Shown: in pieces, positions 9,425 to 18,755 of the stretch | Position numbering within the stretch: the first letter of the stretch is position 1 | How the letters are laid out: each line of letters opens with the position of its first letter | Notes under the pieces: model-generated | The model's input: the letters and a program-made list of their open reading frames with translations, nothing else | Databases searched by the model: none | What the model was told of the DNA's origin: nothing | From: PFJX01 sp044227325 | Lineage (GTDB): Bacteria; Pseudomonadota; Gammaproteobacteria; Burkholderiales; Thiobacillaceae | Length of the DNA: 64,000 bases | Reading direction: 5' to 3' | NCBI GenBank assembly: GCA_044227325.1 | Contig: JBGAFI010000014.1 | Span: 1-64,000 of the forward strand | Program-made: the position numbers and the translations under genes

Positions 9425-10124
9425 GGATGGGCTGGCCGATGAGGTGGAGAGCCTCGTTGGGGAACATCAGCACCAGGGAGAGCAGGGCCAGGATGGCCAT
9501 CACCACCAGGGTGGAGAAGACGCTCGCGGGGCGCAGCCAGCCCCAGTAACGGGCGGCGAGGAACATCATGTCCTTGCGGTGCTCCGTCATGCGCAGCCAG
9601 CCGCGCAACAGGCTCAGCACCAGCCAGACCCCGTAGCCGCCCGCCAGGGAGGCCAGCACCACGCGGAACACGGTGAGCAGATCCCACTCCCGCATGCCCT
9701 TGTAGAACAGGGAAACAGCGCCCACCGACAGGGCCGCGCCACTGGCCAGCACGATGTTGAGCAGCAGGCGGCGGCGTTCCCGCGCCAGATCCTGTTGGCG
9801 CTTGATGAAGAAATCGTCGATCTCGGCTTTGAAATATTCGGTCTTTTCGTCCACCAGGCCGGCGATTTCCCGGCGCATGGCGGCGATGCGGTCGTCGAGC
9901 ACCACGGAGAGGCGGTCGGCGGCGTAGTCCACCATCTCCTTCACGTCGTCCTTGGTCATGCTGCGCTGGTTGTGCAGCTCATGGGAGATCTTGTCCAGCT
10001 TCTCGTCGATGGCCTTGCTCGCGTTGTCCACCACCTGGCCCAGCTTGTCTCCCGCCTGCTCGACGGCGCTTTGGGAGGCGGCAACGAGGCTTTCGCGGGC
10101 ATAGTCGATGGTTTTTTCGAACAT
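9408..10124 (-). CDS. Uncharacterised coiled-coil membrane protein
   Basis: 238 residues. The first 125 residues are amphipathic and helical (repeated DKLGQVVDNASKAIDEKLD-like segments), suggesting a cytoplasmic coiled coil or lipid-facing helix. Three hydrophobic segments follow at about residues 122-141, 152-172 and 198-222. There is no signal peptide and no family was recognised. The start lies 3 bp from the plsY stop, so the two are probably co-transcribed. That neighbour hints at an envelope or membrane role, but this is inference only. Confidence 0.75.
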   Translation of the reverse strand: MFEKTIDYARESLVAASQSAVEQAGDKLGQVVDNASKAIDEKLDKISHELHNQRSMTKDDVKEMVDYAADRLSVVLDDRIAAMRREIAGLVDEKTEYFKAEIDDFFIKRQQDLARERRRLLLNIVLASGAALSVGAVSLFYKGMREWDLLTVFRVVLASLAGGYGVWLVLSLLRGWLRMTEHRKDMMFLAARYWGWLRPASVFSTLVVMAILALLSLVLMFPNEALHLIGQPILKPGG

Positions 10125-10127
10125 GGC

Positions 10128-10742
10128 TTATCTCTTCTTGAAAGCTTTCTCCTCGCCCGACAGCAGCTTGCGGATATTGCTGTGATGGCGCGCCAGGACG
10201 AGGAGGGAAAGCACGGCGAGAATGCCGGCCAGGAATTTTGTTTCCGGCCCCTTGCCGAGCAGGTAGTAGCCGTATACCGGCGCCATGGTCGCCGCCACCA
10301 GAGCGGACAACGAGGAGACGCGGGTGATGGCGAAGATCGCGATCCAGGTCAGGATCGCCAGACCGCCCAGGCGAATGTCCAGGGCCAGCAGCACGCCCAG
10401 GGCGGTGGCGACACCCTTGCCGCCCTTGAAGCCGAAGAACATCGGGAACAGGTGGCCCAGGAATGCCGCGAGGGCCGCCAGATAGGGCGTGTAGACCGGC
10501 AGGCCGTGGGTGGCCGTCGCCCATTGGGCCAGGATCACTGCCAGGTAGCCTTTCAGGGCGTCGCCGATCAGGGTGAGGGCGGCGGCGGATTTCTTGCCGG
10601 TGCGCAGCATGTTGGTGGCGCCGGGATTGCCGGAACCGTGGCTGCGCGGGTCGGGCAGGCCGTAGACCCGGGCGACCAGGATCGCGAAGGAGATCGAGCC
10701 CAGCAGGTAGGCGGCGAGCAATATCAGCGTGATTTCAAGCAT
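10128..10742 (-). CDS. plsY: Acyl-phosphate:glycerol-3-phosphate acyltransferase PlsY
   Basis: 204 residues with about five membrane helices. The three PlsY motifs are present: SHGSGNPGATNMLRT, FFGFKGGKGVATALG, and a GSISFAILVAR start. It acylates sn-glycerol 3-phosphate from acyl-phosphate, the first step of phospholipid synthesis in the inner membrane. It is divergent from folB across a 62-bp gap, an arrangement common in proteobacteria. Confidence 0.95.
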   Translation of the reverse strand: MLEITLILLAAYLLGSISFAILVARVYGLPDPRSHGSGNPGATNMLRTGKKSAAALTLIGDALKGYLAVILAQWATATHGLPVYTPYLAALAAFLGHLFPMFFGFKGGKGVATALGVLLALDIRLGGLAILTWIAIFAITRVSSLSALVAATMAPVYGYYLLGKGPETKFLAGILAVLSLLVLARHHSNIRKLLSGEEKAFKKR

Positions 10743-10804
10743 TTGCGGGGATCATTTGCGTACAATCTGCGGCCTTTTCACCGGTCTGTAATGGACGGAT
10801 TGCC

Positions 10805-11161
10805 ATGGACATTCTGTTTTTGCGGGATTTTCGCCTGGAGATGATTATCGGGCTCTACGAGTGGGAGCGCAAAGCGCCCCAGCCGGTGATGCTCGACCTG
10901 GAGATCGGCCTGTACGACCACAAGGCCGGCCATACCGACCAGATCGGCGACACCATCCACTACGGCGAAGTGGCGGCCCGCATCCAGGAAGTGGTGGCGA
11001 CGCGGGAAATCCGGCTGGTGGAGACCCTGGGGGAAATCATCGCCGACATCGTCCGCAACGAATTCGGGGCGCCCTGGGTGCGGGTCGCGGTGCGCAAGAT
11101 CGCCATTCTGCGCGGCGTGAAAGAGCTGGGCATCATCGTCGAGCGCGGCTCGCGCATCTGA
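10805..11161 (+). CDS. folB: Dihydroneopterin aldolase FolB
   Basis: 118 residues. It starts MDILFLRDFRLEMIIGLYEWERK and contains DTIHYGEVAARI and VETLGEIIADIV (conserved Tyr and Glu of the pterin site), with a basic C-terminal region. It converts dihydroneopterin to 6-hydroxymethyl-dihydropterin in folate synthesis. A TACAAT box lies about 40 bp upstream in the plsY-folB intergenic space and may be its -10. Confidence 0.95.
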   Translation: MDILFLRDFRLEMIIGLYEWERKAPQPVMLDLEIGLYDHKAGHTDQIGDTIHYGEVAARIQEVVATREIRLVETLGEIIADIVRNEFGAPWVRVAVRKIAILRGVKELGIIVERGSRI

Positions 11162-11164
11162 GGC

Positions 11165-11809
11165 TCAGGCGCGCCGCGCCACCATCAGGAACACCGGGTA
11201 GGCCCTGGCGCCGTTTTCCGCTTCCTTGACGATCTCGAACACCGTATCGAAGCGCGGCGATTCATAGCCGGCCTGACCCACTTTCGCGGCCAATCCGTCC
11301 CGGTCGAAACCATGGTGCACGTCCACCTCGATGCCGTGGAAGGAGCCGTCCTCCTTGTCCAGATCGGCGATGCACAGCCAGCCGCCGGGGTTCAGCAGGT
11401 GGTGGAAGGTCTTCAGGATCGCGTCCGTATCCGGGATGTGGTGCAGGGTCATGGACGAGTAGATCAGGTCGTAGCGCTCGTCCGGCAGGGGCGCGGCGGT
11501 CAGGTCCATGTGGCGCGCGCGCATGTTGGTCACCCCCAGGGTGGCGATCTTTTCCTCGGCCACGGCCAGCATGCCGGCGGAGGTGTCCTTGAGGGTGATC
11601 CGGCCCAGCTCGTCCTTGAGGGGAAAACTGAGCAGGCCGGAGCCGCTGCCGTAGTCCAGCGCGCTCATGGATTTGGCGAGCGGCACGGCGGCGCGGATGC
11701 CGGCGGCGATCTTCTCGGCCCGTTCCCGGAATACCGGGTTCTCATCCCACTGGCGCGCCTTGCTGTCGAAGTGTTGCGCGTCCAGGACGACTTTTTTCTC
11801 TTCGCTCAT
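11165..11809 (-). CDS. Class I SAM-dependent methyltransferase
   Basis: 214 residues, MSEEKKVVLDAQHFDSKAR. Motif I is ALDYGSGSGLLSFPL and motif II/III is LIYSSMTLHHIPD, followed by LLNPGGWLCIADLDKEDGS. These are standard SAM-binding motifs of the Methyltransf_11/25 type. The substrate is not evident. The ATG overlaps the stop of the HerA-like gene by 4 bp (ATGA) and has GGAGG upstream, so the pair is translationally coupled. It is convergent with folB. Confidence 0.88.
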   Translation of the reverse strand: MSEEKKVVLDAQHFDSKARQWDENPVFRERAEKIAAGIRAAVPLAKSMSALDYGSGSGLLSFPLKDELGRITLKDTSAGMLAVAEEKIATLGVTNMRARHMDLTAAPLPDERYDLIYSSMTLHHIPDTDAILKTFHHLLNPGGWLCIADLDKEDGSFHGIEVDVHHGFDRDGLAAKVGQAGYESPRFDTVFEIVKEAENGARAYPVFLMVARRA

Positions 11810-13347
11810 TTTTTTCCTCCCAGCAGGGAACCCAGCACGCCGCGGATGATGGCGCGCCCCACCTGACTGCCGACGGAACGGGCCGCGCTTTTCGCCAGGG
11901 CTTCCACCACGCCTTCCCGGCGCCGGCCGCCGGCGCCGGTGGCGCCGCCCAGCAGGTCGCCGAAGATGCCGCCCAAGCCGCCACCGGCGGGCGCTGCTTC
12001 TGCCTCGGCTTTGCGCGCGGCGCTCTCCGTCTGCTTCCGGGCCTCGGCCTGGGCCTGTTCCGCGACCGCCTGGGCGGCGCGCGCCTTGATCACTTCGTAG
12101 GCCGATTCCCGGTCCACGGCTTTTTCGTACACCCCGGCCACCAGCGAGGTTTCCATCAGTTGCTTGCGCTGGCTGGCGTCGATGGGGCCGATCTGGCCGC
12201 CCGGCGGCACGATGAAGGCGCGCTCGACGATGCCGGGCCGCCCCTTCTCGTCCAGGAAGGAAACCAGGGCCTCGCCCACGCCCAATTCGGTGATGACCTT
12301 CTCCTCGTCCAGCTTGTCGTTGTCGCGCATGGTCTCGGCGGCGGCCTTCACCGCTTTCTGGTCGCGCGCGGAGAAGGCGCGCAGGGCGTGCTGTACCCGG
12401 TTGCCCAACTGGCCCAGCACCTTGTCCGGCACGTCGGCCGGGTTCTGGGTGACGAAGTAGACGCCGACGCCCTTGGAGCGGATCAGGCGCACCACCTGCT
12501 CGATCTTGTCCACCAGGGCAGCCGGCGCGTCGTTGAACAGGAGGTGGGCTTCGTCGAAGAAGAACACCAGCTTGGGCTTGTCCAGGTCGCCCGCCTCCGG
12601 CAGGTTCTCGAACAACTCCGAGAGCAGCCACAGCAGCAGGGTGGCGTACATCTTGGGCGCCTGCATCAGTTTGTCCGCGGCAAGGATGTTGACGACGCCC
12701 TTGCCCCGCTCGGTCTGCATCAGGTCGGCGATGTTGAGCATGGGCTCGCCGAACACCTGTTCGCCGCCCTGGGTTTCCAGGCCGAGCAGGCCGCGCTGGA
12801 TGGCGCCCACGCTGGCGGCGGAGATGTTGCCGTATTCGGTGGTGAATTCCTTCGCGTGCTCGCCGACGAACTGGAGCATGGCGCGCAGGTCCTTCAGGTC
12901 CAGCAGCAGCAGGCCATTGTCGTCGGCCACCTTGAACACCAGGTTGAGCACGCCGGCCTGGGTCTCGTTGAGTTCCAGCATGCGCGCCAGCAGCAGGGGG
13001 CCCATATCGGAAATGGTGGCTCGTACCGGGTGGCCGACTTCGCCGAACACATCCCAGAAGGTGACCGGGTGGGCGGCAAACTGGAAATCGGCCAAGCCGA
13101 GTTTTTCCACCCGCTCCGCGACCTTGGCGTTGCCGCCGCCGGCCTGGGAAATGCCGGACAGATCGCCCTTCACGTCGGACATGAAGCAGGGCACGCCGAT
13201 ATCGGAGAACGCCTCGGCCAGGGTCTGCAGCGTCACCGTTTTGCCGGTGCCGGTCGCGCCGGTGATGAGGCCGTGGCGGTTCGCCATTTCCGGCAGCAGA
13301 AAGCGTTCGGCGGTGTCGTTCTTGGCGACGAGCAGGGGGTGGGTCAT
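11806..13347 (-). CDS. HerA-like ATPase (DUF853/YjgR family)
   Basis: 513 residues. Walker A GATGTGKTVTLQTLAE (about residues 31-46) and Walker B LVFFFDEAHLLF (about 265-276) are followed by a sensor-like VYFVTQNPADVPDKVLGQL, matching the YjgR/DUF853 group of HerA-FtsK ATPases. The C-terminal third is rich in Ala/Glu/Gln (a likely coiled coil), then Gly-rich. Family members form rings that move DNA, but the cellular role of YjgR is not established. It is co-transcribed with the methyltransferase. Confidence 0.9.
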   Translation of the reverse strand: MTHPLLVAKNDTAERFLLPEMANRHGLITGATGTGKTVTLQTLAEAFSDIGVPCFMSDVKGDLSGISQAGGGNAKVAERVEKLGLADFQFAAHPVTFWDVFGEVGHPVRATISDMGPLLLARMLELNETQAGVLNLVFKVADDNGLLLLDLKDLRAMLQFVGEHAKEFTTEYGNISAASVGAIQRGLLGLETQGGEQVFGEPMLNIADLMQTERGKGVVNILAADKLMQAPKMYATLLLWLLSELFENLPEAGDLDKPKLVFFFDEAHLLFNDAPAALVDKIEQVVRLIRSKGVGVYFVTQNPADVPDKVLGQLGNRVQHALRAFSARDQKAVKAAAETMRDNDKLDEEKVITELGVGEALVSFLDEKGRPGIVERAFIVPPGGQIGPIDASQRKQLMETSLVAGVYEKAVDRESAYEVIKARAAQAVAEQAQAEARKQTESAARKAEAEAAPAGGGLGGIFGDLLGGATGAGGRRREGVVEALAKSAARSVGSQVGRAIIRGVLGSLLGGKK

Positions 13348-13538
13348 GGGGCATCCTCCGGAGAAGCCGCTATTTTAGGAGGTGACCGAGATTCCCAACA
13401 ATTCAGCGCGGCTTGGGAAGCTTGCGGGTGAGGCGAGAGCACAGGTACCCAATAGAACCGCGAAACGCCCTGCATCGCGGTGTGGGTCTCGCCTGTGGGG
13501 CGGCAACCCAAACACCTATTCGGGCACAAACGCCGTGC

Positions 13539-14879
13539 TTAGAAACGCCTGCTCAGCATGAGCGTGAATTGGGCACGGTTGTAATCGGTGAACGCGACGT
13601 TGGAGTCGTTGCGGGTCAAGGTGATGCCCATGGAGAGGTTGGTCCCGCGCTTGTCGAGGGGCTTGTTGAGGTTGGCCGTCAACTGGTACTGCCAATCGGC
13701 CTGGGATTGGCCGCAACCGGAGCAGCCGATATAAATGGGGTCCGGCGCGTCCCGCAATATCCGGTTGATCGAAGGTTGCAGATACAGCGACATATCGTAT
13801 GGCAGCTTGGTGAACCAGCCCAGGCTGAGGCCGACGCTGTTGGTGTCGAAGTAAGCGGCTTGGGTGTTTTCCTTGCCCATGCGCAGGGTGGGTTGCAGGA
13901 AGCCACCGTTCTCCAGTTGCTTGCGCAGGGAAATATTGAAACCGATGGCATCGCCGTCACGCAGCGCGGAACTGTTCCGGTGTTCCCGTTTTGCGAAGGT
14001 GAGCCCGCCGTCGATGCTGTATTCCCGGTTCAGCGGGTAGCGGAACTGGGGCGCGATACCGTAGCTGTGGTTGTAGTAGTCGTGCCCGACTTCCACATGC
14101 TCGAGGATGAGCGGCAGCGAAATCACCACGTTGCTGAGTTTCCACGATGGCCCGGTGGAACCGGACAGGATGAGTTGGTCGCTGTCGTTCTGGGTGGAAT
14201 AGTCCAGGCTGAACAGGGATATCTCCGACAACCAGGCCATGTCGGATTTAAGGCTGTGGGTATGGGAGAAATTCCCGGTGACACCCCAGGCATGGTCATG
14301 TTGGCCGGTCACGCCGGTAAAGGTGCCAGGGCCCAGGGCGGTCGCGTCGCCGGGGCCGCTGTTGACGTTGCTGTCGACGACATAACTGAGGGCGATGCGG
14401 GCCTGCCAGGGCCGCTGCGCGGCGATGCTGTCGAGGAAGCGTTGGATGTTCTCGCCGACGACGGGAGGCGGGTTGCTGGCCTGCACCGCCTCGAAGGCTT
14501 CCCGGGCCTTGTCGCGTTCGCCCAGGGCCATATAGGCCCGCGCCAGTTCCAGGCGCACGCGGGGCAGGTTCGGGTCGTCGGCGAGAATGCCTTGATACAG
14601 GGCGAGCGCTTCTTCCGTTTGATTCAGGCGGGCCGCGCACTGGCCCAGCATGAAGCGGGTGTCGATATCGCCCTGATTGGCCTCCAGATTGGCCTTGAGG
14701 ATGTCATAAGCTTGTTTGAAACGGCCCGCGTTCATGTGGCCGATCGCCTGGCGTTTATATGCCGGCAGGGGGGCGCCGTTTCGGGGCTTGATGATGACCG
14801 AGGATTGCTGGGCTATGGCCGGCGTGTAGGAGCAAAGACCAATAATCAATGCGGAAATGAGCAGCGGGGATTTGTTCAT
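13539..14879 (-). CDS. Slam-like outer-membrane barrel with N-terminal TPRs (DUF560)
   Basis: 446 residues. The signal peptide MNKSPLLISALIIGLCSYTP...AIA-Q is followed by TPR-type helices (about residues 40-150; e.g. DTRFMLGQCAARLNQTEEAL, LPRVRLELARAYMALGERDK). The C-terminal beta barrel (about 155-446) has alternating aromatic strands and ends in Arg-Phe, typical of BAM substrates. The junction PWQARIALSYVVDSNVNSGPG is typical of surface lipoprotein assembly modulator (Slam, DUF560) barrels. Slams move lipoproteins or soluble TbpB-fold proteins across the outer membrane. It is the last gene of a three-gene set, 40 bp after its probable substrate. Confidence 0.8.
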   Translation of the reverse strand: MNKSPLLISALIIGLCSYTPAIAQQSSVIIKPRNGAPLPAYKRQAIGHMNAGRFKQAYDILKANLEANQGDIDTRFMLGQCAARLNQTEEALALYQGILADDPNLPRVRLELARAYMALGERDKAREAFEAVQASNPPPVVGENIQRFLDSIAAQRPWQARIALSYVVDSNVNSGPGDATALGPGTFTGVTGQHDHAWGVTGNFSHTHSLKSDMAWLSEISLFSLDYSTQNDSDQLILSGSTGPSWKLSNVVISLPLILEHVEVGHDYYNHSYGIAPQFRYPLNREYSIDGGLTFAKREHRNSSALRDGDAIGFNISLRKQLENGGFLQPTLRMGKENTQAAYFDTNSVGLSLGWFTKLPYDMSLYLQPSINRILRDAPDPIYIGCSGCGQSQADWQYQLTANLNKPLDKRGTNLSMGITLTRNDSNVAFTDYNRAQFTLMLSRRF

Positions 14880-14918
14880 GTCGGATGCTATTCGTAAGTA
14901 TCGAATGAGCTAATGAGA

Positions 14919-16478
14919 TCAATCATTACGGTAACTGCTTTGGAATGGAACACCCCCGGGTTTTCCTAAGAAAATACCAGCGCCCTTGTCGCCATTCGTG
15001 TGGTTGATACGCCAGCTGCCACCCAATTCCTCCGCATTCGGGCCGAAGAATGCGCCTTTTGCGATGCCGGAGGATACATTCGCACCTGATATGGATGCGC
15101 TGACCGCATTGGTGCCGGCGCTCCAGCCACCACTCACTGCCGTGCTGGAAAGCCAGGCCTGTCCATTCTTGGTGATGTTGTCGAAACTTCCGGAAACGTT
15201 TCGACTGGAGAAATTTACCGACCAGTTCATGGTGCCCTCCAGGTAATCGCCATATTGGGTCACGCCAACCATGCCGCCCGAATAGACCGCAGTGCCCGTG
15301 TTGGGGATACTCGCGGCGGGAGTCAGGTCGCCGGCTACCCAGAAGCCCTCCGCGTAATTGTTGTACATGTCATTGGAATCAGGCCTCTGCTGCCAGTATC
15401 CCCAGCTGGAATGCGAGAACTGATTGTTGTCGGAATAGTAATAGCCGCTTACCAGTTCGTCATAGGAGGCATTTTCCGCATTATGCTGGTAAGCCCAGAA
15501 TGTTTGGGGGCTGAAGTAATCGCTGTATGCGTTATCGCCGTAACCACAATTGTTTTCGCCTGAGGCGCATTGGGATTCGATGTTGAACGACACAACTGGA
15601 CTATTTGTGTTGGCAAGCATATCGCCTGAGATAACTAGGCTTACATCTACCTGACCTTCACCGGGTCGGAAATGGATTTGCACACTGGACGGACTTCCCG
15701 AGGCGATGGAGTTGTATACGTAACCATCGGGATTATATTCGTGATAACCGGCGGCAAAGCCCTGGTATTCGCCAACAAGGCTATTCGACCTGTCTACCAG
15801 GGGGTCGCGCTGAATGTCTTCCGGGGTCTTGATTTCATTGATGGTGACTAGCCTTCCACTGGAATCGTCGAAATTCTGCTGATTGCCCGGATTCTCGTCC
15901 TGATTCGTAACAAGACTCATGGGATCCATGGAGGGATCCGTTTCTCCGCCGCCGCCGCCTTCGCTCAGTCCCAGGTCGCCCATGTCGTTTCCGGGCTGGT
16001 TCATCTGCTCCAGTTGCTGGTTGGCCTGCTGCTGGCCTTCGTTGTTCGCGTTCTGGCGCATTTCACGCATCGCGCTGGCGCCCGAGGCCAGGCTGAAGCC
16101 GGGGTCGTTTTTCGCGGCTTCCTGGAAGGCCGCCGCCGCTTCCTTGAACTGACCCTTGTCCGCCAGATCCAGACCCTTCGCGAAGGCGCTCAGGGCTTGG
16201 GCGTTGGTGGTCTGGGGCTTCTCGATCTGGCCGCGGATGTGGGGCGGCAAAGTCTGGATGTCGATGCCAAGCTGCTTCAGCACCGATAACACCATTTCCT
16301 TTTGAATCCTGACGAATTCATCCATGCCGCCTTGACTGCTCAGGGTTCCCAGTGTCTCTCCGGTGCCCGTGTCGATGGTGACGCCATGAATGCTGAGGTT
16401 CTGGCCGAAGGCGGCCTGAGGCAGGACCAGCAACCCGGAAAGCAGGCTCCAGAACAAGCGACTCGTGGATTTGGTCAT
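14919..16478 (-). CDS. Secreted TPR/TbpB-barrel-like protein, probable Slam substrate
   Basis: 519 residues with a cleavable signal peptide ending QAAFG-Q and no lipobox Cys. A TPR-like helical pair lies at about residues 95-130. A Gln/Asn/Gly-rich linker (about 130-185) follows. Then comes a long beta-rich region with many Tyr/Trp/Ser/Asn. The end carries GIAKGAFFGPNAEELGGSWR, then GAGIFLGKPGG. This pattern closes the 8-stranded barrel of TbpB-like proteins handled by Slams. Lack of a lipid anchor suggests a released protein, as for Slam-exported hemophores. The ligand is unknown. Confidence 0.7.
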   Translation of the reverse strand: MTKSTSRLFWSLLSGLLVLPQAAFGQNLSIHGVTIDTGTGETLGTLSSQGGMDEFVRIQKEMVLSVLKQLGIDIQTLPPHIRGQIEKPQTTNAQALSAFAKGLDLADKGQFKEAAAAFQEAAKNDPGFSLASGASAMREMRQNANNEGQQQANQQLEQMNQPGNDMGDLGLSEGGGGGETDPSMDPMSLVTNQDENPGNQQNFDDSSGRLVTINEIKTPEDIQRDPLVDRSNSLVGEYQGFAAGYHEYNPDGYVYNSIASGSPSSVQIHFRPGEGQVDVSLVISGDMLANTNSPVVSFNIESQCASGENNCGYGDNAYSDYFSPQTFWAYQHNAENASYDELVSGYYYSDNNQFSHSSWGYWQQRPDSNDMYNNYAEGFWVAGDLTPAASIPNTGTAVYSGGMVGVTQYGDYLEGTMNWSVNFSSRNVSGSFDNITKNGQAWLSSTAVSGGWSAGTNAVSASISGANVSSGIAKGAFFGPNAEELGGSWRINHTNGDKGAGIFLGKPGGVPFQSSYRND

Positions 16479-16489
16479 GGTGAGCCTCC

Positions 16490-17779
16490 TTATTTGTTTT
16501 CGCTTTGCAACTGGTAGTCACCCAGCATGATCTTTTCCGCTTTCATCATGCGGCCCGCGCGCAAGGCGGTTTTTTCGTCCACCAGACCGGACTCGGAAAG
16601 TTGCATTTCCTCGATCAGCTTCTGCAGTTTGGCCCGCTCGAGGACTTTGATGCCGGGCACCTTGGACAGGTCGGAAATGACCATCGCGGTCAGTCCCTTT
16701 GAAAGCACCGCCTGGGCCGCGTCCCCCCGGTTGATGAAGGGCAGCACGGCCACCGAGCCGGGCTCGGGCGGAGAGCGGGAGATCGTGGCTTCCGAGGCGA
16801 TGGCCTGCTTGATCTCGTCCTTCAGGGTTTGATGGATGAGCAAGGTCATCTTGGGGCCGATCTGCAATTTCTCCGCGCCTTCGGGATCGAGCCGCGCGTA
16901 CAGTTGCCACTGGCGCAGCGCTTCCAGGTTGTCCTGGGCTTCCAGCGCGATGCGGCCCAGATGGTAGGCCGCGAGGGCGTTGCCGGGAAACGCCCGCTGC
17001 AGCTTCTGGAACAGCGGTTTCGCTGCCGCGTCGCTTTTCTGCACCGCAAGCAGGGCGTCTTTCAGCGCGGGGATTTCCGGGCTGGTCGCATAGGTGAAGC
17101 GGACCTCTTCCCCGGCGGCGATGGTCTCGCTGGATTGGGAGCCGCCCGAGTGGCGCTGGCCCGCCGCGAGGCCGACACTTTTTCCTTCGGTATCCTGCCA
17201 GCGCGCGAGGACGCGCCAGTCCCGCCGGGCATCGCCGGCTTCGAAGCGGTCGCTGTCGCGCCAGGCGTCCCAATTGTTGAAGGCCAGGGTGTCGGTGTGC
17301 TTGCCGGATACGCTCAGGCCCAGCTTGCCGCCCTCGGCTTCCAGGGTGCCGCCGGGGGCTTCCAGAACGAGCGGCGCGCGGCCGCCGTCGACGGACTTCG
17401 TGTAGATGGCGGCCTGGCCGGACCAGAGGTTCAGGCGATTCGCCGCGACCACGCCGACCAGGGTGCCCGCGCCGAGATGCAAGGCGTCGCCGGATTGCAG
17501 AGAAACGCGCAGCCGCGCATCCGGACCGGTCCGGATCACGTCGCCCGGTCCGAGCGGGGCGCCGGTCGCGGCAGTCCAGATCGCGCCATCGGCATCCCGC
17601 AGCACGGCCTCGCCGACAAGCAAGTCCACCTGGCCGATGGCATCCTTGACGACCCGGCCGGATTTCGCGCCGGAAAATTCGATGCCGGCCGGAGGGGCGG
17701 GCAAAGCGGCGACGGCACTGTCCAGCATTGCGGAGGCGAGCAGCAATGCCAAGGCGGAAGTCGCATAGGATATTTTCAT
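16490..17779 (-). CDS. FecR-domain/CsgG-like periplasmic protein
   Basis: 429 residues from the ATG preceded by GGGGAG (an upstream TTG is possible). A signal peptide (to about residue 23) is followed by a FecR-like domain (about 40-160; GQVDLLVGEAVLRDADG, LGPGDVIRTGPDARLRVSL). A TPR-like segment lies at about 240-290. The C-terminal CsgG/FlgO-like domain spans about 310-429 (GSVAVLPFINRGD, VISDLSKVPGIKVLERAKLQ). No lipobox is visible, unlike CsgG itself. It is the first gene of the Slam locus; its stop is followed at once by the AGGAGG of the next gene. It may sense or assemble the exported protein in the periplasm; this is inference. Confidence 0.75.
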   Translation of the reverse strand: MKISYATSALALLLASAMLDSAVAALPAPPAGIEFSGAKSGRVVKDAIGQVDLLVGEAVLRDADGAIWTAATGAPLGPGDVIRTGPDARLRVSLQSGDALHLGAGTLVGVVAANRLNLWSGQAAIYTKSVDGGRAPLVLEAPGGTLEAEGGKLGLSVSGKHTDTLAFNNWDAWRDSDRFEAGDARRDWRVLARWQDTEGKSVGLAAGQRHSGGSQSSETIAAGEEVRFTYATSPEIPALKDALLAVQKSDAAAKPLFQKLQRAFPGNALAAYHLGRIALEAQDNLEALRQWQLYARLDPEGAEKLQIGPKMTLLIHQTLKDEIKQAIASEATISRSPPEPGSVAVLPFINRGDAAQAVLSKGLTAMVISDLSKVPGIKVLERAKLQKLIEEMQLSESGLVDEKTALRAGRMMKAEKIMLGDYQLQSENK

Positions 17780-18026
17780 TTTTCTCCCCAAACTCAACAG
17801 GTTGGCGGATTCTATATAGATTCGGAAGGCTCTTGTGGAGGCTTTTTTCGGTTCATGGCGGGCCGCTTCGCCGACGATCGGGTCGTGGCCATTTCGGCGC
17901 CATGCCTACGCTTAATTCAAAACCTGGGATAGAGAAATATATCCAGCGGGCTTCCGCCCATCGGCCATCCGGAAACTGGCGCAAGCCAGTGTAAAATCCG
18001 CCCATTTTTCGTGGCAGGTGGCGAAC

Positions 18027-18755
18027 ATGGCCGGACATAGCAAGTGGGCGAACATTCAGCACCGCAAGGGGCGGCAGGATGAAAAGCGGGGCAAGATATT
18101 TTCCAGGTACGCCAAGGAGATCACCGTGGCGGCCAAGATGGGCGGCGGCGATCCCAGTTTCAATCCGCGCCTGCGCCTGGCCATCGACAAGGCCAAGTCG
18201 GAAAACATGCCCAACGACAACATCGACCGGGCGGTGAAGAAGGGCACCGGCGAGCTGGAAGGCGTCAGCTACGAGGAAATCCGTTACGAGGGCTATGGCC
18301 CCGGCGGCGCGGCGGTGATCGTCGATTGCCTGACCGACAACCGGGTGCGCACCGTCGCGGACGTGCGCCACGCCTTCTCGAAGTGTGGCGGCAATCTGGG
18401 CACCGACGGCTCCGTGGTGTTCCAGTTCAAGCATTGCGGCCAGATCGTCCTGGCGCCGGGCGCCAACGAGGATCAAGTCATGGATGTCGCCCTGGAGGCC
18501 GGCGCCGAGGATGTGATCAGCGACGAGGACGGTTCCATCGAGATCGTCACCGCGCCCACCGGCGATTTCACCACCGTCAAGGAGGCGCTGGAAAAAGCCG
18601 GCTTCAAGCCGGAGATTGCCGGCATCGTCATGAAGGCGCTGAACGAGACGGACGTCACCGGCGACGACGCGGTGAAATTCCAGAAGATGCTGGACATGCT
18701 GGACGACTTGGACGACGTGCAGGACGTCTACACTTCGGCGATCCTGCCCGAGTGA
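18027..18755 (+). CDS. yebC: YebC/PmpR family protein
   Basis: 242 residues, MAGHSKWANIQHRKGRQDEK, then PNDNIDRAVKKGTGE and YEGYGPGGAAVIVDCLTDN, all hallmarks of YebC. Family members bind DNA as regulators and, in recent work on some homologues, act on ribosomes stalled at proline-rich sequences. Which applies here cannot be told. The start at 18027 was chosen over an ATG three codons upstream because of the universal MAGHSKW N-terminus. Its stop overlaps the GTG of ruvC. Confidence 0.95.
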   Translation: MAGHSKWANIQHRKGRQDEKRGKIFSRYAKEITVAAKMGGGDPSFNPRLRLAIDKAKSENMPNDNIDRAVKKGTGELEGVSYEEIRYEGYGPGGAAVIVDCLTDNRVRTVADVRHAFSKCGGNLGTDGSVVFQFKHCGQIVLAPGANEDQVMDVALEAGAEDVISDEDGSIEIVTAPTGDFTTVKEALEKAGFKPEIAGIVMKALNETDVTGDDAVKFQKMLDMLDDLDDVQDVYTSAILPE

